Source: Acidobacteriota bacterium (GTDB taxonomy: Bacteria > Acidobacteriota > Terriglobia > Terriglobales > Acidobacteriaceae). From it: a stretch of DNA of 64,000 nucleotides. Within the stretch, counting starts at the first letter, position 1, and the number at the start of each line of letters is the position of its first letter. Of the stretch, positions 1 through 10,364 are shown piece after piece. The notes beneath the pieces are model-generated. The model did not search any database and was not told the origin of the DNA. It saw nothing but the letters and a program-made list of their open reading frames with translations. Both the position numbers and the translations under genes were made by a program. The DNA lies in assembly GCA_021816455.1 (NCBI GenBank), contig JAKAXU010000009.1, positions 21,995 to 85,994 on the forward strand, written 5' to 3'.

Positions 1-1
1 A

Positions 2-163
2 GAATGGACTTCAGAAGATGATCCCGCACCAACCCATCTCGGCGCTTCTCTAGCGGCTTCCGCCGCCGACACTGTTTCTGCGCCTGTTTCCCCGTCCCAA
101 CATCCGGTATCAAGAAGAAAAGCACACGCGTTGCTCGTGTATGGCAACGCAATTGGCTGCTGA
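2..163 (+). CDS. Possible C-terminal end of a truncated upstream protein (product unknown)
   Basis: Frame 2 is open from the window edge to TGA at 161-163; no recognisable domain. Confidence 0.25.
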   Translation, partial: EWTSEDDPAPTHLGASLAASAADTVSAPVSPSQHPVSRRKAHALLVYGNAIGC

Positions 164-179
164 ATGCGAGAGTTGAATC

Positions 180-1256
180 ATGTTTGACCGTTTAGAACAG
201 ATGGAGATCCGTTACGTCGAATTGGGCGAGCAGCTCGCTCTGCCCGAAATCCAGCAGGACCGCGAAGCCTACCAGAAGACTGCGAAGATGCATCGCGACC
301 TCGAGGGTACGGTGGAGAAATATCGCGAGTACAAGCAGGCGAAACAAGGCCTTGAAGACGCGCGCCTGATGATGGCCGAAAGCGATGCCGAGCTGCGCGC
401 GATGGCCGCCGAAGAGATTGCCGCGCTGGAGCCGCGGGTGGTCGAGATCGAAGCCGAGTTGAAGATTCTGCTGTTACCGAAAGACCCCAACGATGAGAAG
501 AACGTCATCCTCGAAATACGCGCGGGCACGGGTGGCGATGAGGCATCCCTGTTTGTCGCCGAGGTCTATCGCATGTATCTGCGCTTTGCCGAGCAGCATC
601 GCTGGAAGGTGGAGATACTTTCTTCGTCTGAGTCCGCCGTCGGCGGGCTGAAGGAAGTGATTGCACTGATCGAAGGCGACAGAGTGTATTCGCAGATGAA
701 GTACGAAAGCGGCGTGCACCGCGTGCAGCGCGTGCCGGCGACCGAGACGCAGGGACGAGTACACACCTCGGCCATCACCGTCGCTGTCTTGCCGGAGGCC
801 GAGGAGGTGGATATCAAGATCGAAGCCAAGGATCTGCGCATCGATACCTTCTGTTCGTCCGGGCCGGGAGGTCAGAGCGTGAACACGACGTACTCGGCGA
901 TTCGCATCACACACCTGCCCACCAACACGGTGGTGAGCTGCCAGGACGAAAAATCGCAGATCAAGAATCGCGAAAAAGCGATGCGCGTGCTGCGCTCGCG
1001 GCTCTATGAAGTCGAGATGGAGCGGCAGCATGAGGCACTGGCCAAAGAGCGCAAACAGCAGGTGGGCACCGGCGATCGCAGCGAAAAGATCCGCACCTAC
1101 AACTTCCCGCAAAATCGCCTGACCGATCATCGCATCGGACTGACGCTACACCAGCTTGACCTGATCATGGAAGGCCGCTTGCAGGCGATCGTCGATGCGC
1201 TCATCGCGCACGATCAGGCCGAGCAGTTGAAGGCCGACACAGCACATGCGGCCTGA
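180..1256 (+). CDS. prfA: Peptide chain release factor 1
   Basis: GGQ motif ([20 protein letters not shown]), PAT tripeptide ([15 protein letters not shown]), full length 358 aa. Confidence 0.97.
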   Translation: MFDRLEQMEIRYVELGEQLALPEIQQDREAYQKTAKMHRDLEGTVEKYREYKQAKQGLEDARLMMAESDAELRAMAAEEIAALEPRVVEIEAELKILLLPKDPNDEKNVILEIRAGTGGDEASLFVAEVYRMYLRFAEQHRWKVEILSSSESAVGGLKEVIALIEGDRVYSQMKYESGVHRVQRVPATETQGRVHTSAITVAVLPEAEEVDIKIEAKDLRIDTFCSSGPGGQSVNTTYSAIRITHLPTNTVVSCQDEKSQIKNREKAMRVLRSRLYEVEMERQHEALAKERKQQVGTGDRSEKIRTYNFPQNRLTDHRIGLTLHQLDLIMEGRLQAIVDALIAHDQAEQLKADTAHAA

Positions 1257-2145
1257 CACAGACACAGTGCGCGCGTTGCTGCGCCGCGCCGAATCCGTTC
1301 TGCTTGCAGGACCGCATCCAGACCGCGCGCGCGCCGACGCAGAACTGCTGCTGCGTAACGCTCTGAATCGCGACAAAGCATGGCTCATCGCCCACGCGGA
1401 CGACCCGGTTCCTTCCGATTCCGGAGCGCTTTTCGAGCAGTGGCTGCGCAGGCGATGTAACGGCGAGCCGGTGCAGTACATCCTTGGCGAAGCGGAATTT
1501 TTCGGGCTTGCCTTAACGGTCGATCCGGCCGTGCTCATTCCGCGCCCGGAGACCGAAGTGCTGGTCGAGCACGCGCTCGATTTTCTTCGCGGACGGGAGC
1601 ATCCGCGCATCCTGGACGTAGGAACCGGATCTGGCGCAATCGCCGTGGCACTGGCCGTCGCGCGGCAGGACGCACAGTTGACCGCCGTCGATCTCTCGGA
1701 TGTTGCGCTGCGCGTTGCCGCTGCCAACGCCGCGCGTCACGGCGTGGTCGATCGCATCACCTTTGTGCAGAGTGACCTGTTTTCCGCGCTGGCCGACGAG
1801 CGCTTCGACTGCATTGTCTCCAACCCTCCCTATGTAGCCCGGCAAGAGCAGGCGACACTTACCGTCGAGGTGCGCGACCATGAGCCTGCCCTTGCGCTCT
1901 TTGCCGACAACGAAGGACTGGCGATCTACCAGCGCCTGATTCCCGCCGCGCGCGCGCATCTCGCACCCAGCGGCATGATTGCGCTGGAGATCGGTTTCGG
2001 ACAGCACTCTTCTGTTTCTGCGCTCCTGGCTGCCGCTGATTTTCATCCAATCGAAACTCTCACCGACTATCAGCAGATTCCGCGCGTTCTGAGCGCTCGC
2101 AATATCTTTCCGTTGCGCGCAGAGGCGGCCACATCGTGCAACTAA
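1246..2145 (+). CDS. prmC: Release factor glutamine N5-methyltransferase (HemK/PrmC)
   Basis: NPPYV motif, SAM motif [15 protein letters not shown]; overlaps the prfA 3' end, typical synteny. Confidence 0.95.
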   Translation: MRPDTDTVRALLRRAESVLLAGPHPDRARADAELLLRNALNRDKAWLIAHADDPVPSDSGALFEQWLRRRCNGEPVQYILGEAEFFGLALTVDPAVLIPRPETEVLVEHALDFLRGREHPRILDVGTGSGAIAVALAVARQDAQLTAVDLSDVALRVAAANAARHGVVDRITFVQSDLFSALADERFDCIVSNPPYVARQEQATLTVEVRDHEPALALFADNEGLAIYQRLIPAARAHLAPSGMIALEIGFGQHSSVSALLAAADFHPIETLTDYQQIPRVLSARNIFPLRAEAATSCN

Positions 2146-2200
2146 ACTGGAATTGGAGCATCTCTTGTAAGGTGCCATTTTCCCATCCCTGAGGTTTCCC

Positions 2201-3244
2201 ATGACTGCATCCCGAGGCTACGCCGCGACCAGCGCGCAATCTCCACTCGCGCCGTTTTCCTTCCAGCGGCGCGAACCGCTTGCAACCGACATCGTCATCG
2301 ACATTCTCTACTGTGGCGTCTGCCACAGCGACCTGCACATGGCGCGCAACGAGTGGGGGCAATCCACCTATCCTCTCGTGCCTGGGCATGAGATCGTGGG
2401 CCGAGTGACCGCAGTCGGCTCTGCGGTCTCGCGCTTCAAGGTGGGTGAGATCGCAGCCGTCGGCGTCATCGTGGACTCCTGCCGCGCCTGCGCTCCGTGC
2501 AAAGGCGGCGAGGAGCACTACTGCGAACAGGGAGCGACGCTCACCTATGCCGCAAAAGACCGCGTCGATGGCTCCATCACCATGGGTGGCTACTCGAGCA
2601 ACTACGTTGTGGACGAGCGTTTTGCGCACACTGTTCCGGCCAACCTCGATCTCGCCGGCGTCGCTCCGCTGCTATGTGCCGGCATCACCACTTACTCGCC
2701 GCTGCGCCACTGGAAGGTTGGCCCTGGCATGAAAGTCGGCATTGTCGGCCTGGGCGGACTTGGACACATGGGCCTGAAGTTTGCTCACTCCTTCGGCGCG
2801 CATGTCGTCCAACTCACCACGTCGCTCAAGAAGAAAGATGACGCACTGCGTCTCGGCGCAAAAGAGGTCCTGCTCTCAACGGACTCCGCAGCGATGGCAC
2901 GCCACGCACGCAGCTTCGACTTCATCCTCGACACTGCCTCGGCGCCGCATGACCTTGACCCCTACCTCTCGCTTCTGAAACAGGACGGAACGCTGACTCT
3001 TGTCGGACTGCCGGAAAAGCCTCCCGCCGTCAGTGTTTTCTCGCTCATCACCAAGCGGCTTTCGATCGCCGGATCGATGATCGGCGGAATGCCGGAGACG
3101 CAGGAGATGCTCGACTACTGCGGCAAACACAACATCACCGCGGATGTCGAAGTGGTTCCCGTCCCGCAGATCAATGAAGCGTTTGATCGGATGCTGCGCC
3201 AGGACGTGAAGTATCGCTTCGTGCTCGACATGAAGACGCTCTGA
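2201..3244 (+). CDS. Zinc-dependent NAD(P) alcohol dehydrogenase (YahK/cinnamyl-alcohol dehydrogenase-like)
   Basis: CGVCHSDLH, GHEIVGRVTAVG, VGLGGLGHMGLKFA motifs. Confidence 0.92.
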   Translation: MTASRGYAATSAQSPLAPFSFQRREPLATDIVIDILYCGVCHSDLHMARNEWGQSTYPLVPGHEIVGRVTAVGSAVSRFKVGEIAAVGVIVDSCRACAPCKGGEEHYCEQGATLTYAAKDRVDGSITMGGYSSNYVVDERFAHTVPANLDLAGVAPLLCAGITTYSPLRHWKVGPGMKVGIVGLGGLGHMGLKFAHSFGAHVVQLTTSLKKKDDALRLGAKEVLLSTDSAAMARHARSFDFILDTASAPHDLDPYLSLLKQDGTLTLVGLPEKPPAVSVFSLITKRLSIAGSMIGGMPETQEMLDYCGKHNITADVEVVPVPQINEAFDRMLRQDVKYRFVLDMKTL

Positions 3245-3279
3245 AGCTGCCTGCATTGATGCAGCCATTGATACAAAAT

Positions 3280-3317
3280 ATGGGGGACAGGCATCGCGTA
3301 CTGTCCTCCATCTTTTT
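3280..3317. terminator. Rho-independent terminator between convergent adh and his operon
   Basis: ATGGGGGACAG/CTGTCCTCCAT stem (one G.U), 10-nt loop, followed by CTTTTT; 3' flank A/T-rich on both strands. Confidence 0.75.
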
Positions 3318-3326
3318 GCGCAACAC

Positions 3327-4013
3327 TCAGGCTTTCAGCAGATTGGTATAGATCGCCATCCCCGCCACGGCATCCACTCCCATAGCATCCAGCGCGTCAA
3401 TCTCGCTCTGACTGCGAATGCCACCGGCCACAATCAGTCTGCGCCGGGTGCACACGCGCAGCCGTTCGGCTGTCTCCAGCGGAAATCCCTGTAAAAGGCC
3501 CTCGCCATCGATGTGCGTGTAGAGATAGCCCTCCACGAAGGGATCCAGTTGCGTCATGGCTTCCTCAGCCGTCAATGCAATCGACACCGTCCAGCCTTTG
3601 ATCGCGATTCTTCCACCGCGCGAATCGATACCCGCCAGCACAAACTTCGCGTCAACGGCTGCGGCTATCTCCTGAGCGAACTCCGTACGCACCACGCCAC
3701 GGCCCTCTCGCTCCGCGAACAACGCCGAACCGAGAATCACCTGCCGCGCGCCCGCTTCCAGTCTGCGACGCGCAGCTTCCACCGTGCGGATGCCGCCGCC
3801 CACCTGCACAGGCAACCGTCGCGCAATCCGCTCCACCAGCGAGGTATTCTCGCCCTTGCACATGGCCGCATCCAGGTCGATCAACTGCACGCGCGGATAC
3901 GCTGCAAAGCGCTCAATCCAGTAATCGATATCGTCGGAGGCAACGCGAAGGCGCTCGCCCTGCTCCAGTTGAACAACACGACCGCCCATCAGATCAATCG
4001 AAGGAATCAGCAT
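3327..4013 (-). CDS. hisA: 1-(5-phosphoribosyl)-5-[(5-phosphoribosylamino)methylideneamino]imidazole-4-carboxamide isomerase
   Basis: [16 protein letters not shown] start; [14 protein letters not shown]; start overlaps hisF stop. Confidence 0.95.
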   Translation of the reverse strand: MLIPSIDLMGGRVVQLEQGERLRVASDDIDYWIERFAAYPRVQLIDLDAAMCKGENTSLVERIARRLPVQVGGGIRTVEAARRRLEAGARQVILGSALFAEREGRGVVRTEFAQEIAAAVDAKFVLAGIDSRGGRIAIKGWTVSIALTAEEAMTQLDPFVEGYLYTHIDGEGLLQGFPLETAERLRVCTRRRLIVAGGIRSQSEIDALDAMGVDAVAGMAIYTNLLKA

Positions 4014-4786
4014 GGAATCCTCACCGGAATTTTCTGAGCGGCAAGCTGTTCTTTCAGCACGCGCGCGCTCGATACACCGAAGTGGAAGATGCTTGCCGCG
4101 AGCGCCGCATCCGCGCAACCAGCAGTGAACACCTCAGCGAAATGCTGCACACTGCCTGCTCCGCCGGAAGCGATCACGGGAATCTGCACCGCACGGCTGA
4201 CCGCCGCAGTCAGCTCACAATCGAAGCCCGCGCGTGTACCGTCGGCATCCATCGACGTCAGCAGAATCTCGCCCGCGCCGTGCTGCTCGGCATCGCGCGC
4301 CCACTCGATCACCGTCCGCCCGGCATCGCGCCGACCGCCGTGCGTGAAGACACGGGCATCTCGCACGGGATCCGCAGCCCCAACATTCCGCCTTGCATCG
4401 ATCGCAACCACGACGGCCTGCGCGCCATATTCTGCGCCAATCATCGTAATCAGTTCCGGATTCTGCAATGCCGCCGAATTCAGACTCACCTTATCCGCGC
4501 CCGCATCGAAGACCGCCGCTGCGTCCTCCAGCGTGCGAATGCCGCCGCCCACCGTGAACGGAATGAAAAGCTGCTGCGCCGCGCGCCGCACTGTTTCCAG
4601 CAGTGTTGCACGGCCTTCGTGCGTCGCCGTAATATCCAGCAGCACAATCTCATCGGCTCCGTCTTCAGCATGGCGATGCGCCAGTTCGGCAGGATCGCCG
4701 GCGTCGATCAGATTCACAAACTGAACGCCCTTCACCACACGTCCATTCCGCACATCCAGGCAAGCAATCACGCGTCGCGTCAGCAT
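4007..4786 (-). CDS. hisF: Imidazole glycerol phosphate synthase cyclase subunit
   Basis: [40 protein letters not shown]. Confidence 0.97.
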   Translation of the reverse strand: MLTRRVIACLDVRNGRVVKGVQFVNLIDAGDPAELAHRHAEDGADEIVLLDITATHEGRATLLETVRRAAQQLFIPFTVGGGIRTLEDAAAVFDAGADKVSLNSAALQNPELITMIGAEYGAQAVVVAIDARRNVGAADPVRDARVFTHGGRRDAGRTVIEWARDAEQHGAGEILLTSMDADGTRAGFDCELTAAVSRAVQIPVIASGGAGSVQHFAEVFTAGCADAALAASIFHFGVSSARVLKEQLAAQKIPVRIPC

Positions 4787-5382
4787 GCGGAAAACTCCAG
4801 AAAGTTACGCAAAATCTGCAACCCGGTTGCGCCGGATTTCTCCGGATGGAACTGCACGCCGCAGACGCGCTCGCGCTGACAAGCCGCCGCAAATGGGCCC
4901 ATATACTCCGTCGTGACAATTGTCTCTGTGCCCACAGGCGCGCGCCACGAGTGAGTGAAGTAGGCGAAGTCTCCGCTCGCCACACCCTTCAGCAGTGGCG
5001 TCGCTGCCAGTTCATTCAGTTGGTTCCAGCCCACGTGCGGCACTTTTTGCCCGTTCGCCGGAAAGCGTGAAACCGTCTGCTGAAAATATCCCAGTCCCGG
5101 ATGACCCGGCGCTTCCGTGCTGCCTGCATAGAGCCACTGCATTCCAACGCAGATGCCAAGAAATGGCACGCCCCGCGCGATTGCGCGACGAATGGCCTCG
5201 GCGAGTCCACCCTGCTCCAGGCGCGCAGTGGCGGCGAAGTGCCCTACACCCGGAAGCACCATGCTCGTTGCCCGCTCCATCGCTTCGGCCTGCGACGTAA
5301 CGAATACTTCCGTTCCCAGAAAATGCAACGCCTTCACCACCGAGGTCAGATTGCCCGCCTTGTAGTCAATCACGGTCAGCAT
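4780..5382 (-). CDS. hisH: Imidazole glycerol phosphate synthase glutamine amidotransferase subunit
   Basis: [28 protein letters not shown] glutaminase motifs. Confidence 0.97.
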   Translation of the reverse strand: MLTVIDYKAGNLTSVVKALHFLGTEVFVTSQAEAMERATSMVLPGVGHFAATARLEQGGLAEAIRRAIARGVPFLGICVGMQWLYAGSTEAPGHPGLGYFQQTVSRFPANGQKVPHVGWNQLNELAATPLLKGVASGDFAYFTHSWRAPVGTETIVTTEYMGPFAAACQRERVCGVQFHPEKSGATGLQILRNFLEFSAC

Positions 5383-5409
5383 CGTTCACCCCGCGCGCAA
5401 TCCTCTCCA

Positions 5410-6054
5410 TTACAGCAATCCCTTCGTACTCGGCAGCAGATCCGCCATCTGACGGTCGCGCGAACAAGCCCCGCGCATTGCGCGTGCAAAGGCCTTGAAG
5501 CATGCTTCAATTTTGTGATGATTGCTGCGGCCATACATCACCTTCACATGCACATTGGCCCGAGCGCCGCGCGCAAATCCTTCAAAAAAATCTGTCACAA
5601 GCTCCGTTTGCAGATCGCCGATCAGCCGCGTCCGCACCGCCGTATCCACAACAAACGCAGTGCGCCCGGAGAGGTCCACGGCGGCTACTGCAAGCGTCTC
5701 GTCCATAGGCATTACAAAATAGCCAGCGCGCAGGATTCCATGCTTGTCACCAAGCGCGCGATCGAACGCCTCGCCAAGCGCAATCCCCACATCTTCCACC
5801 GTGTGATGCTGGTCTACGTCCAAATCGCCTTTGCACATCAACTCCAGATCGAATCCACCGTGCCGCGCAAACGACTCCAGCATGTGATCGAAGAAGCGGA
5901 TCCCCGTACGCACGTTGTACTGTCCACGCCCTTCAATCGTCAGTCGCAGCACAATCGTCGTCTCCGTCGTATGCCGCATGATTTCTGACTGTCGCACCGT
6001 CACATCGTGCAACGGAAACTCCGGCTCACTTTCTGATGTTTTGAGTTGCTTCAT
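5410..6054 (-). CDS. hisB: Imidazoleglycerol-phosphate dehydratase (monofunctional)
   Basis: [17 protein letters not shown]; starts with a 4-bp ATGA overlap with the upstream fusion gene; no phosphatase domain. Confidence 0.96.
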   Translation of the reverse strand: MKQLKTSESEPEFPLHDVTVRQSEIMRHTTETTIVLRLTIEGRGQYNVRTGIRFFDHMLESFARHGGFDLELMCKGDLDVDQHHTVEDVGIALGEAFDRALGDKHGILRAGYFVMPMDETLAVAAVDLSGRTAFVVDTAVRTRLIGDLQTELVTDFFEGFARGARANVHVKVMYGRSNHHKIEACFKAFARAMRGACSRDRQMADLLPSTKGLL

Positions 6055-8456
6055 CGTACTTCTCCATACGTAGATTGCATTTCGCTTTTCAATTCACGCA
6101 GCGCTTCTTCGATCGTCATCAAGGCCCTGCGCATCTGCGTGCGTGTGCCCACCGTGATGCGAACCAGTCCATCGCAGCCAGCATCCGCGGAACGATCGCG
6201 CACCAGCACACCCGCATCCTTCATTCGAGCGCAGAATTCTCTGTGTTCTCTGCCGATCTTCACCAGTACAAAGTTCGCCCGGGAAGGCCAGTAGCGCACG
6301 CCCATCCGTTCCAGCCCGGTGCAGAACTCTTCGCGCGCCGCGCGCACTTCACGCACATACGCATCCACGCCTTCGCTGTCCTCAAGCGCTGCGCGCAGCG
6401 CCACCAGTCCCGCAGCATTCACGCTGTACGGCGAAGCCATGCGCCGCACCCAGCGCAGGTTTTCTTCGCGGGAGGCGAGCAGTCCAAGCCGCAGCCCCGC
6501 CAGCCCATACGCTTTGGAAAAGGTACGCGCCACCACCAGGTTTGGGATCCTATCCAGCGCGTCGATCATCGTCTCCTCAGAAAACGGCACGTACGCCTCG
6601 TCCACCAGCAGAATGGCCTGTGGCGCAGCGGCGGCCAGTGCCAGCAACTGTTCCCGCGTCGCCGCTGTTCCCGTCGGGCTGTTTGGATTGGCAATGGCAA
6701 TCATCCGCGTTGCGGGCGTGATGGAGGCGAGCAGTCGCTCGGCGGGAAATGCAAACCCCGCGTCCGCTGGCACGTGCACCACCCTCGCGTCGGTGGCCGC
6801 TGCATAGATTTCGTACATCGTATACGTGGGCACCGGCAGCAGAAGTTCGTCGCCCGCATCGAGATACGTCTGGCACAGCAGGTGGATGGCCTCATCGACA
6901 CCGTTGGTGAGCAACACCTGTTCGGCTCGCAGTCTGAAGCGCTCCGCCACCCACGCCTCCACCGGAGTCCGCTCCGGATATCGCGTCCAATCCTCTGTGC
7001 TCAGCGCTGCCAGAGCCTCCTTCACACGCGGCGAACAGGCCACGGTGTTTTCGTTGAAGTCCAGCCGCAGCACGCTGCGATTGCCCAGCGGAGGATGATA
7101 TTCCGGCATGCTGCGCACCCGAGCGCGCGGCACCGGAAACACTTCGTTCACCTCCTCGCCTGCCGCCGTCGCTGCACGCACTCGCTCGCGAATCGCAGTC
7201 TCATGCCCGCGCAATCCCTCGGCCTCGGCCAACCGTGCTGCAAACGGACCAAGCCGAGCCAGTCCAGCGGCGGAATACTCCTGTACCGTCATCAGCTTCA
7301 GAAAGTCGTAAACGCTTAGCCCTCCGCGCTGCATCGCCTGTCCGCCTGTCGGCAGCGTGTGATTCGGCCCGGAGATGTAGTCGCCCATCGGCTGCGGCGA
7401 CCACGCGCCGACAAAGACGCTGCCCGCATTCCGCACCCACTCCACATCCGCTGCCGCATCCACCGTCAGATGTTCCGGAGCAAGTCGATTGACGATCGCT
7501 CGTGCTTCCTCCTGTGTCGCCGCGACGAAGATATATCCGTTGGCGGCAATAGCCTGCTGCGCCACAGAATTCTCTGCCGCCGCGCGCAACGTCTGCTCAC
7601 GCACGTCCTCCGCCAGCGCTGCCTGCGTGGTGACAAAAACAGCCTGCGCATCGGGATCGTGCTCGGCCTGCGCAACCAGATCGGCGGCGATGGCACGCGC
7701 ATCGCCTGTCTCGCTGGCAATCACGATCTCCGTTGGCCCGGCCTGCATATCGATGCCGCATCGCGACTGGCGCGCGACCAGTGCCTTAGCCGCCGTCACC
7801 CATCGATTTCCCGGCCCCACAATCTTGCTCACCGGAGCAATCGTCTCCGTACCCCAGGCAAGTGCTGCAACCGCCTGCGGGCCACCTACGCGATAAAACT
7901 CTGTCACACCCAGCAGATGCGCTGTCGCCAGCGTCTCCAGCGCCGGGTTTGGCGACACCACGACGATGCGCTCCACGCCCGTCACCTGCGCCGGAATCAC
8001 CGTCATCAGCATCGTCGAGGGTAGCGGATGACGGCCCCCTGGCACATAGCAGCCCACTGCTTCCAGCGCGCGGATTCGCTGGCCGGTACGCAACCCGCTG
8101 GCCTCCAGTTCTTCAAATTCCCGCGGCATCTGTCGCTCGGCAAAGCGCCGAATGCGCCCCACCGCAGCGCGCAAAACATCGCCCAGCGAAGCGTTGATCT
8201 GCTCCCATGCCTGTCGCATCGCTTCCGCCGAAACACGCAGAGTCGCCTCCGCCGGAAGTCGATCCAACTTCACTCCGTAACGTCGTAACGCCGCGTCTCC
8301 GCCTACCCGGACAGCGTTCACAATCTCCTGAACCTGAGGCAGCAGCTCGTCCAGAGCCGTGCTGCCTCGATTTTCCAGCCGCCGCAACGCCGCATCTCCC
8401 TGCCTGCGATCTTCTACGCATCCGGCTCGCATGTCGTACAGTTGCATCCTGGCCAT
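6051..8456 (-). CDS. hisD-hisC: Bifunctional histidinol dehydrogenase / histidinol-phosphate aminotransferase (HisD-HisC fusion)
   Basis: Single uninterrupted frame. HisD half: [54 protein letters not shown]. HisC half: [34 protein letters not shown]-lysine. Start taken at ATG 8456 (8447 also possible); the ORF track runs to 8591. Confidence 0.93.
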   Translation of the reverse strand: MARMQLYDMRAGCVEDRRQGDAALRRLENRGSTALDELLPQVQEIVNAVRVGGDAALRRYGVKLDRLPAEATLRVSAEAMRQAWEQINASLGDVLRAAVGRIRRFAERQMPREFEELEASGLRTGQRIRALEAVGCYVPGGRHPLPSTMLMTVIPAQVTGVERIVVVSPNPALETLATAHLLGVTEFYRVGGPQAVAALAWGTETIAPVSKIVGPGNRWVTAAKALVARQSRCGIDMQAGPTEIVIASETGDARAIAADLVAQAEHDPDAQAVFVTTQAALAEDVREQTLRAAAENSVAQQAIAANGYIFVAATQEEARAIVNRLAPEHLTVDAAADVEWVRNAGSVFVGAWSPQPMGDYISGPNHTLPTGGQAMQRGGLSVYDFLKLMTVQEYSAAGLARLGPFAARLAEAEGLRGHETAIRERVRAATAAGEEVNEVFPVPRARVRSMPEYHPPLGNRSVLRLDFNENTVACSPRVKEALAALSTEDWTRYPERTPVEAWVAERFRLRAEQVLLTNGVDEAIHLLCQTYLDAGDELLLPVPTYTMYEIYAAATDARVVHVPADAGFAFPAERLLASITPATRMIAIANPNSPTGTAATREQLLALAAAAPQAILLVDEAYVPFSEETMIDALDRIPNLVVARTFSKAYGLAGLRLGLLASREENLRWVRRMASPYSVNAAGLVALRAALEDSEGVDAYVREVRAAREEFCTGLERMGVRYWPSRANFVLVKIGREHREFCARMKDAGVLVRDRSADAGCDGLVRITVGTRTQMRRALMTIEEALRELKSEMQSTYGEVR

Positions 8457-8473
8457 TCTCCCGTTCGTACCGT

Positions 8474-9349
8474 TTACAGCACCACTTTGTTCAGCGGATA
8501 CTCCACGATTCCCGTAGCTCCGCTTTCCTTGAGTCGTGGCACCACGTCCCTCACCGCAGACTCCTCCAGGATCGTGTTCACCGCAACCCACTCCGGATTG
8601 CTCTGCTCGGAGATCGTCGGCGAGTTCAGCGCCGGCAGGACCGCAAGCACACGCTCCAGATCCGAGCGACGCACATTCAGCATCATGCCCACCTGTGACT
8701 GCGCGTTAATCGCCGCGCACAGCATCAGCGCGAGGGATTCCAGCTTGCGCCGCTTCCATGCGTCGTCGCATGTCGCCTGGCTTGCAATCAGGTGCGTCTC
8801 GCTCTCCATCACCGTATCGATGATCGCCAGTCGATTCGCGCGCAGGCTGCTTCCTGTCTCGGTCACCTCCACGATGGCGTCGGCAAGCATCGGCGGCTTC
8901 ACCTCCGTTGCTCCCCAACTGAACTCGACCTTCACGGAAACACCCTTCTTCGCAAAGTAACGCCGCGTGACCTCCACCAGCTCGGTCGCGACAATCTTTC
9001 CTTCCAGGTCTTCCGCGCGCGTGATCCCAGACCCCTCCGGAACCGCCAGCACCCAGCGCACCTTTCGCCTGCTCTGCTTGGCATAGGTCAGTGATGCGAT
9101 GCTGGTCAGCGTCAAACCGCTCTCCACCACCCAGTCGATCCCGGTCAACCCCGCATCCAGCGCGCCGTGATCCACATACCGCGCCATCTCCTGCGCGCGA
9201 ATCAGCATGCACTCGATCTCCGGATCATCGATCGAAGGAAAGTACGAGCGACCGTCGGTATAGATATTCCAGCCCGCGCGCCGGAACAGCGCAATCGTAG
9301 CATCCTGCAAACTTCCCTTCGGAATTCCCAGCCGCAGTTTAGCGGGCAT
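8474..9349 (-). CDS. hisG: ATP phosphoribosyltransferase, long form
   Basis: [20 protein letters not shown]-terminal regulatory-type region [12 protein letters not shown]...[12 protein letters not shown]. Confidence 0.95.
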   Translation of the reverse strand: MPAKLRLGIPKGSLQDATIALFRRAGWNIYTDGRSYFPSIDDPEIECMLIRAQEMARYVDHGALDAGLTGIDWVVESGLTLTSIASLTYAKQSRRKVRWVLAVPEGSGITRAEDLEGKIVATELVEVTRRYFAKKGVSVKVEFSWGATEVKPPMLADAIVEVTETGSSLRANRLAIIDTVMESETHLIASQATCDDAWKRRKLESLALMLCAAINAQSQVGMMLNVRRSDLERVLAVLPALNSPTISEQSNPEWVAVNTILEESAVRDVVPRLKESGATGIVEYPLNKVVL

Positions 9350-9704
9350 TTGCCACCTCCGCATTCTCTGCCTCAGCAACAGGAATCGCCTTCGTGAAGC
9401 ACGATACGGTTCCCTCGTGGCAGACCAGACCGTCGCCCTCCACTTCCACTTGAAAGACAATTGCGTCGTTGTCGCAATCGGTCGCCGCGGTCACGATCCG
9501 TAGCCGATTGCCGCTGGACTCGCCCTTCATCCACAGCTTCTGCCGCGTCCTGCTCCAGAACGTCACATAGCCCGATTGCAGGCTCATCGCATAGCTTGTT
9601 TCGTTCAGAAAACCAAGCATCAGTACTTCTCCGGTTCGAGCGTCCTGCACGATTCCCGGAATCAGCCCGTCCATCTTGTTGAAATCAATCTCAGGGTTCG
9701 TCAT
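9339..9704 (-). CDS. hisI: Phosphoribosyl-AMP cyclohydrolase
   Basis: [44 protein letters not shown]; no PRA-PH (HisE) domain; AAGGA SD upstream of ATG 9704. Confidence 0.95.
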   Translation of the reverse strand: MTNPEIDFNKMDGLIPGIVQDARTGEVLMLGFLNETSYAMSLQSGYVTFWSRTRQKLWMKGESSGNRLRIVTAATDCDNDAIVFQVEVEGDGLVCHEGTVSCFTKAIPVAEAENAEVANAR

Positions 9705-9760
9705 TTTTTTCCTTTTTGGTCTCACTTTTTCAGATGCATGATCGCGTATCCATGCGGGTT

Positions 9761-9794
9761 AAAAAATAAAGCCCGCCGATTGGCTTCGGCGGGC
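9761..9794 (-). terminator. his attenuator terminator
   Basis: Minus strand GCCCGCCGA-AGCCAA-TCGGCGGGC (9-bp perfect stem) followed by TTTATTTTTT, 57 nt before the hisI start codon. Confidence 0.9.
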
Positions 9795-9828
9795 AGTCCA
9801 GAGGAGGATATTTTACTGTCTATATACC

Positions 9829-9906
9829 TCAGCTAAGATCATGACGTCCCGCCAACATGAAATGTCCATGCGTATGGTGGGGATCAGGATGGAAGCTGCG
9901 ACTCAT
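9829..9906 (-). CDS. hisL: his operon leader peptide MSRSFHPDPHHTHGHFMLAGRHDLS* (6 His in 25 codons)
   Basis: Read directly from the reverse complement; His codons at 9889-9891, 9877-9879, 9874-9876, 9868-9870, 9862-9864, 9841-9843; located between promoter and attenuator. Confidence 0.85.
   Translation of the reverse strand: MSRSFHPDPHHTHGHFMLAGRHDLS
9848..9855 (-). promoter_or_regulatory. Putative antiterminator arm (UUGGCGGG) competing with terminator 5' arm (CCCGCCGA, 9793-9786)
   Basis: 8 pairs including one G.U; lies inside the leader ORF, immediately after the His cluster. Confidence 0.75.
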
Positions 9907-9914
9907 CTTTTGTG

Positions 9915-9944
9915 AAGATAAGCAAACTGTATTCTTCTTGTCAA
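9915..9944 (-). promoter_or_regulatory. Putative sigma70-type promoter for the his leader
   Basis: TTGACA (9944-9939), 18-nt spacer, TATCTT (9920-9915); the leader ATG begins 9 nt after the -10. Confidence 0.7.
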
Positions 9945-10007
9945 ATATATTTTTCTAAAATCATAGACTGATTTTAGTGAAAACATTTATGAAAAGGATG
10001 GCTTTTG

Positions 10008-10289
10008 GTGAAATCCACGGCAACCTCCTTCATTGCCCTGCTTCTTCTGGCGGCAATTTCTCTTCCGCACTCTCTTTCCGCCAATGCAAATTTGCCGGTC
10101 GATATCAACTCCGCCAGCCTCTCCGCACTCCTCCGGATCGACGGCATGACGGTTGTCTGGGCGCAGCGCATCGTCCGCTTTCGGCCCTATTCTGCAAAGT
10201 CGGATCTGGTCCAGCGCGGCATCGTTTCCCGGGAGGAATACCAGCGCATTGAGAATCGCATCGTCGCGCACCGGCTTCATCGTCCATGA
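10008..10289 (+). CDS. Small secreted helix-hairpin-helix (ComEA-like) protein
   Basis: Signal peptide ATSFIALLLLAAISLPHSLSA; DINSASLSALLRIDGMTVVWAQRIVRFRPY; GTG (10008) or TTG (10005) start with AAGGA upstream. Confidence 0.65.
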   Translation: MKSTATSFIALLLLAAISLPHSLSANANLPVDINSASLSALLRIDGMTVVWAQRIVRFRPYSAKSDLVQRGIVSREEYQRIENRIVAHRLHRP

Positions 10290-10296
10290 AGCCGGT
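10270..10296 (+). terminator. Hairpin overlapping the stop codon of the HhH gene
   Basis: ACCGGCTTCAT-CGTCC-ATGAAGCCGGT 11-bp perfect stem; no U tract. Confidence 0.4.
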
Positions 10297-10364
10297 CCGG
10301 AGCAGGGACACAAGGAAACAGGGTGCCGAATGGCGCCCCGCAGCATGCTCTGTTTTCCGCCGCT

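Noticed and set aside
6075-7319. 414-aa ORF opposite hisD-hisC
   Set aside because: Antisense to a gene with intact catalytic motifs; no coding-like composition.
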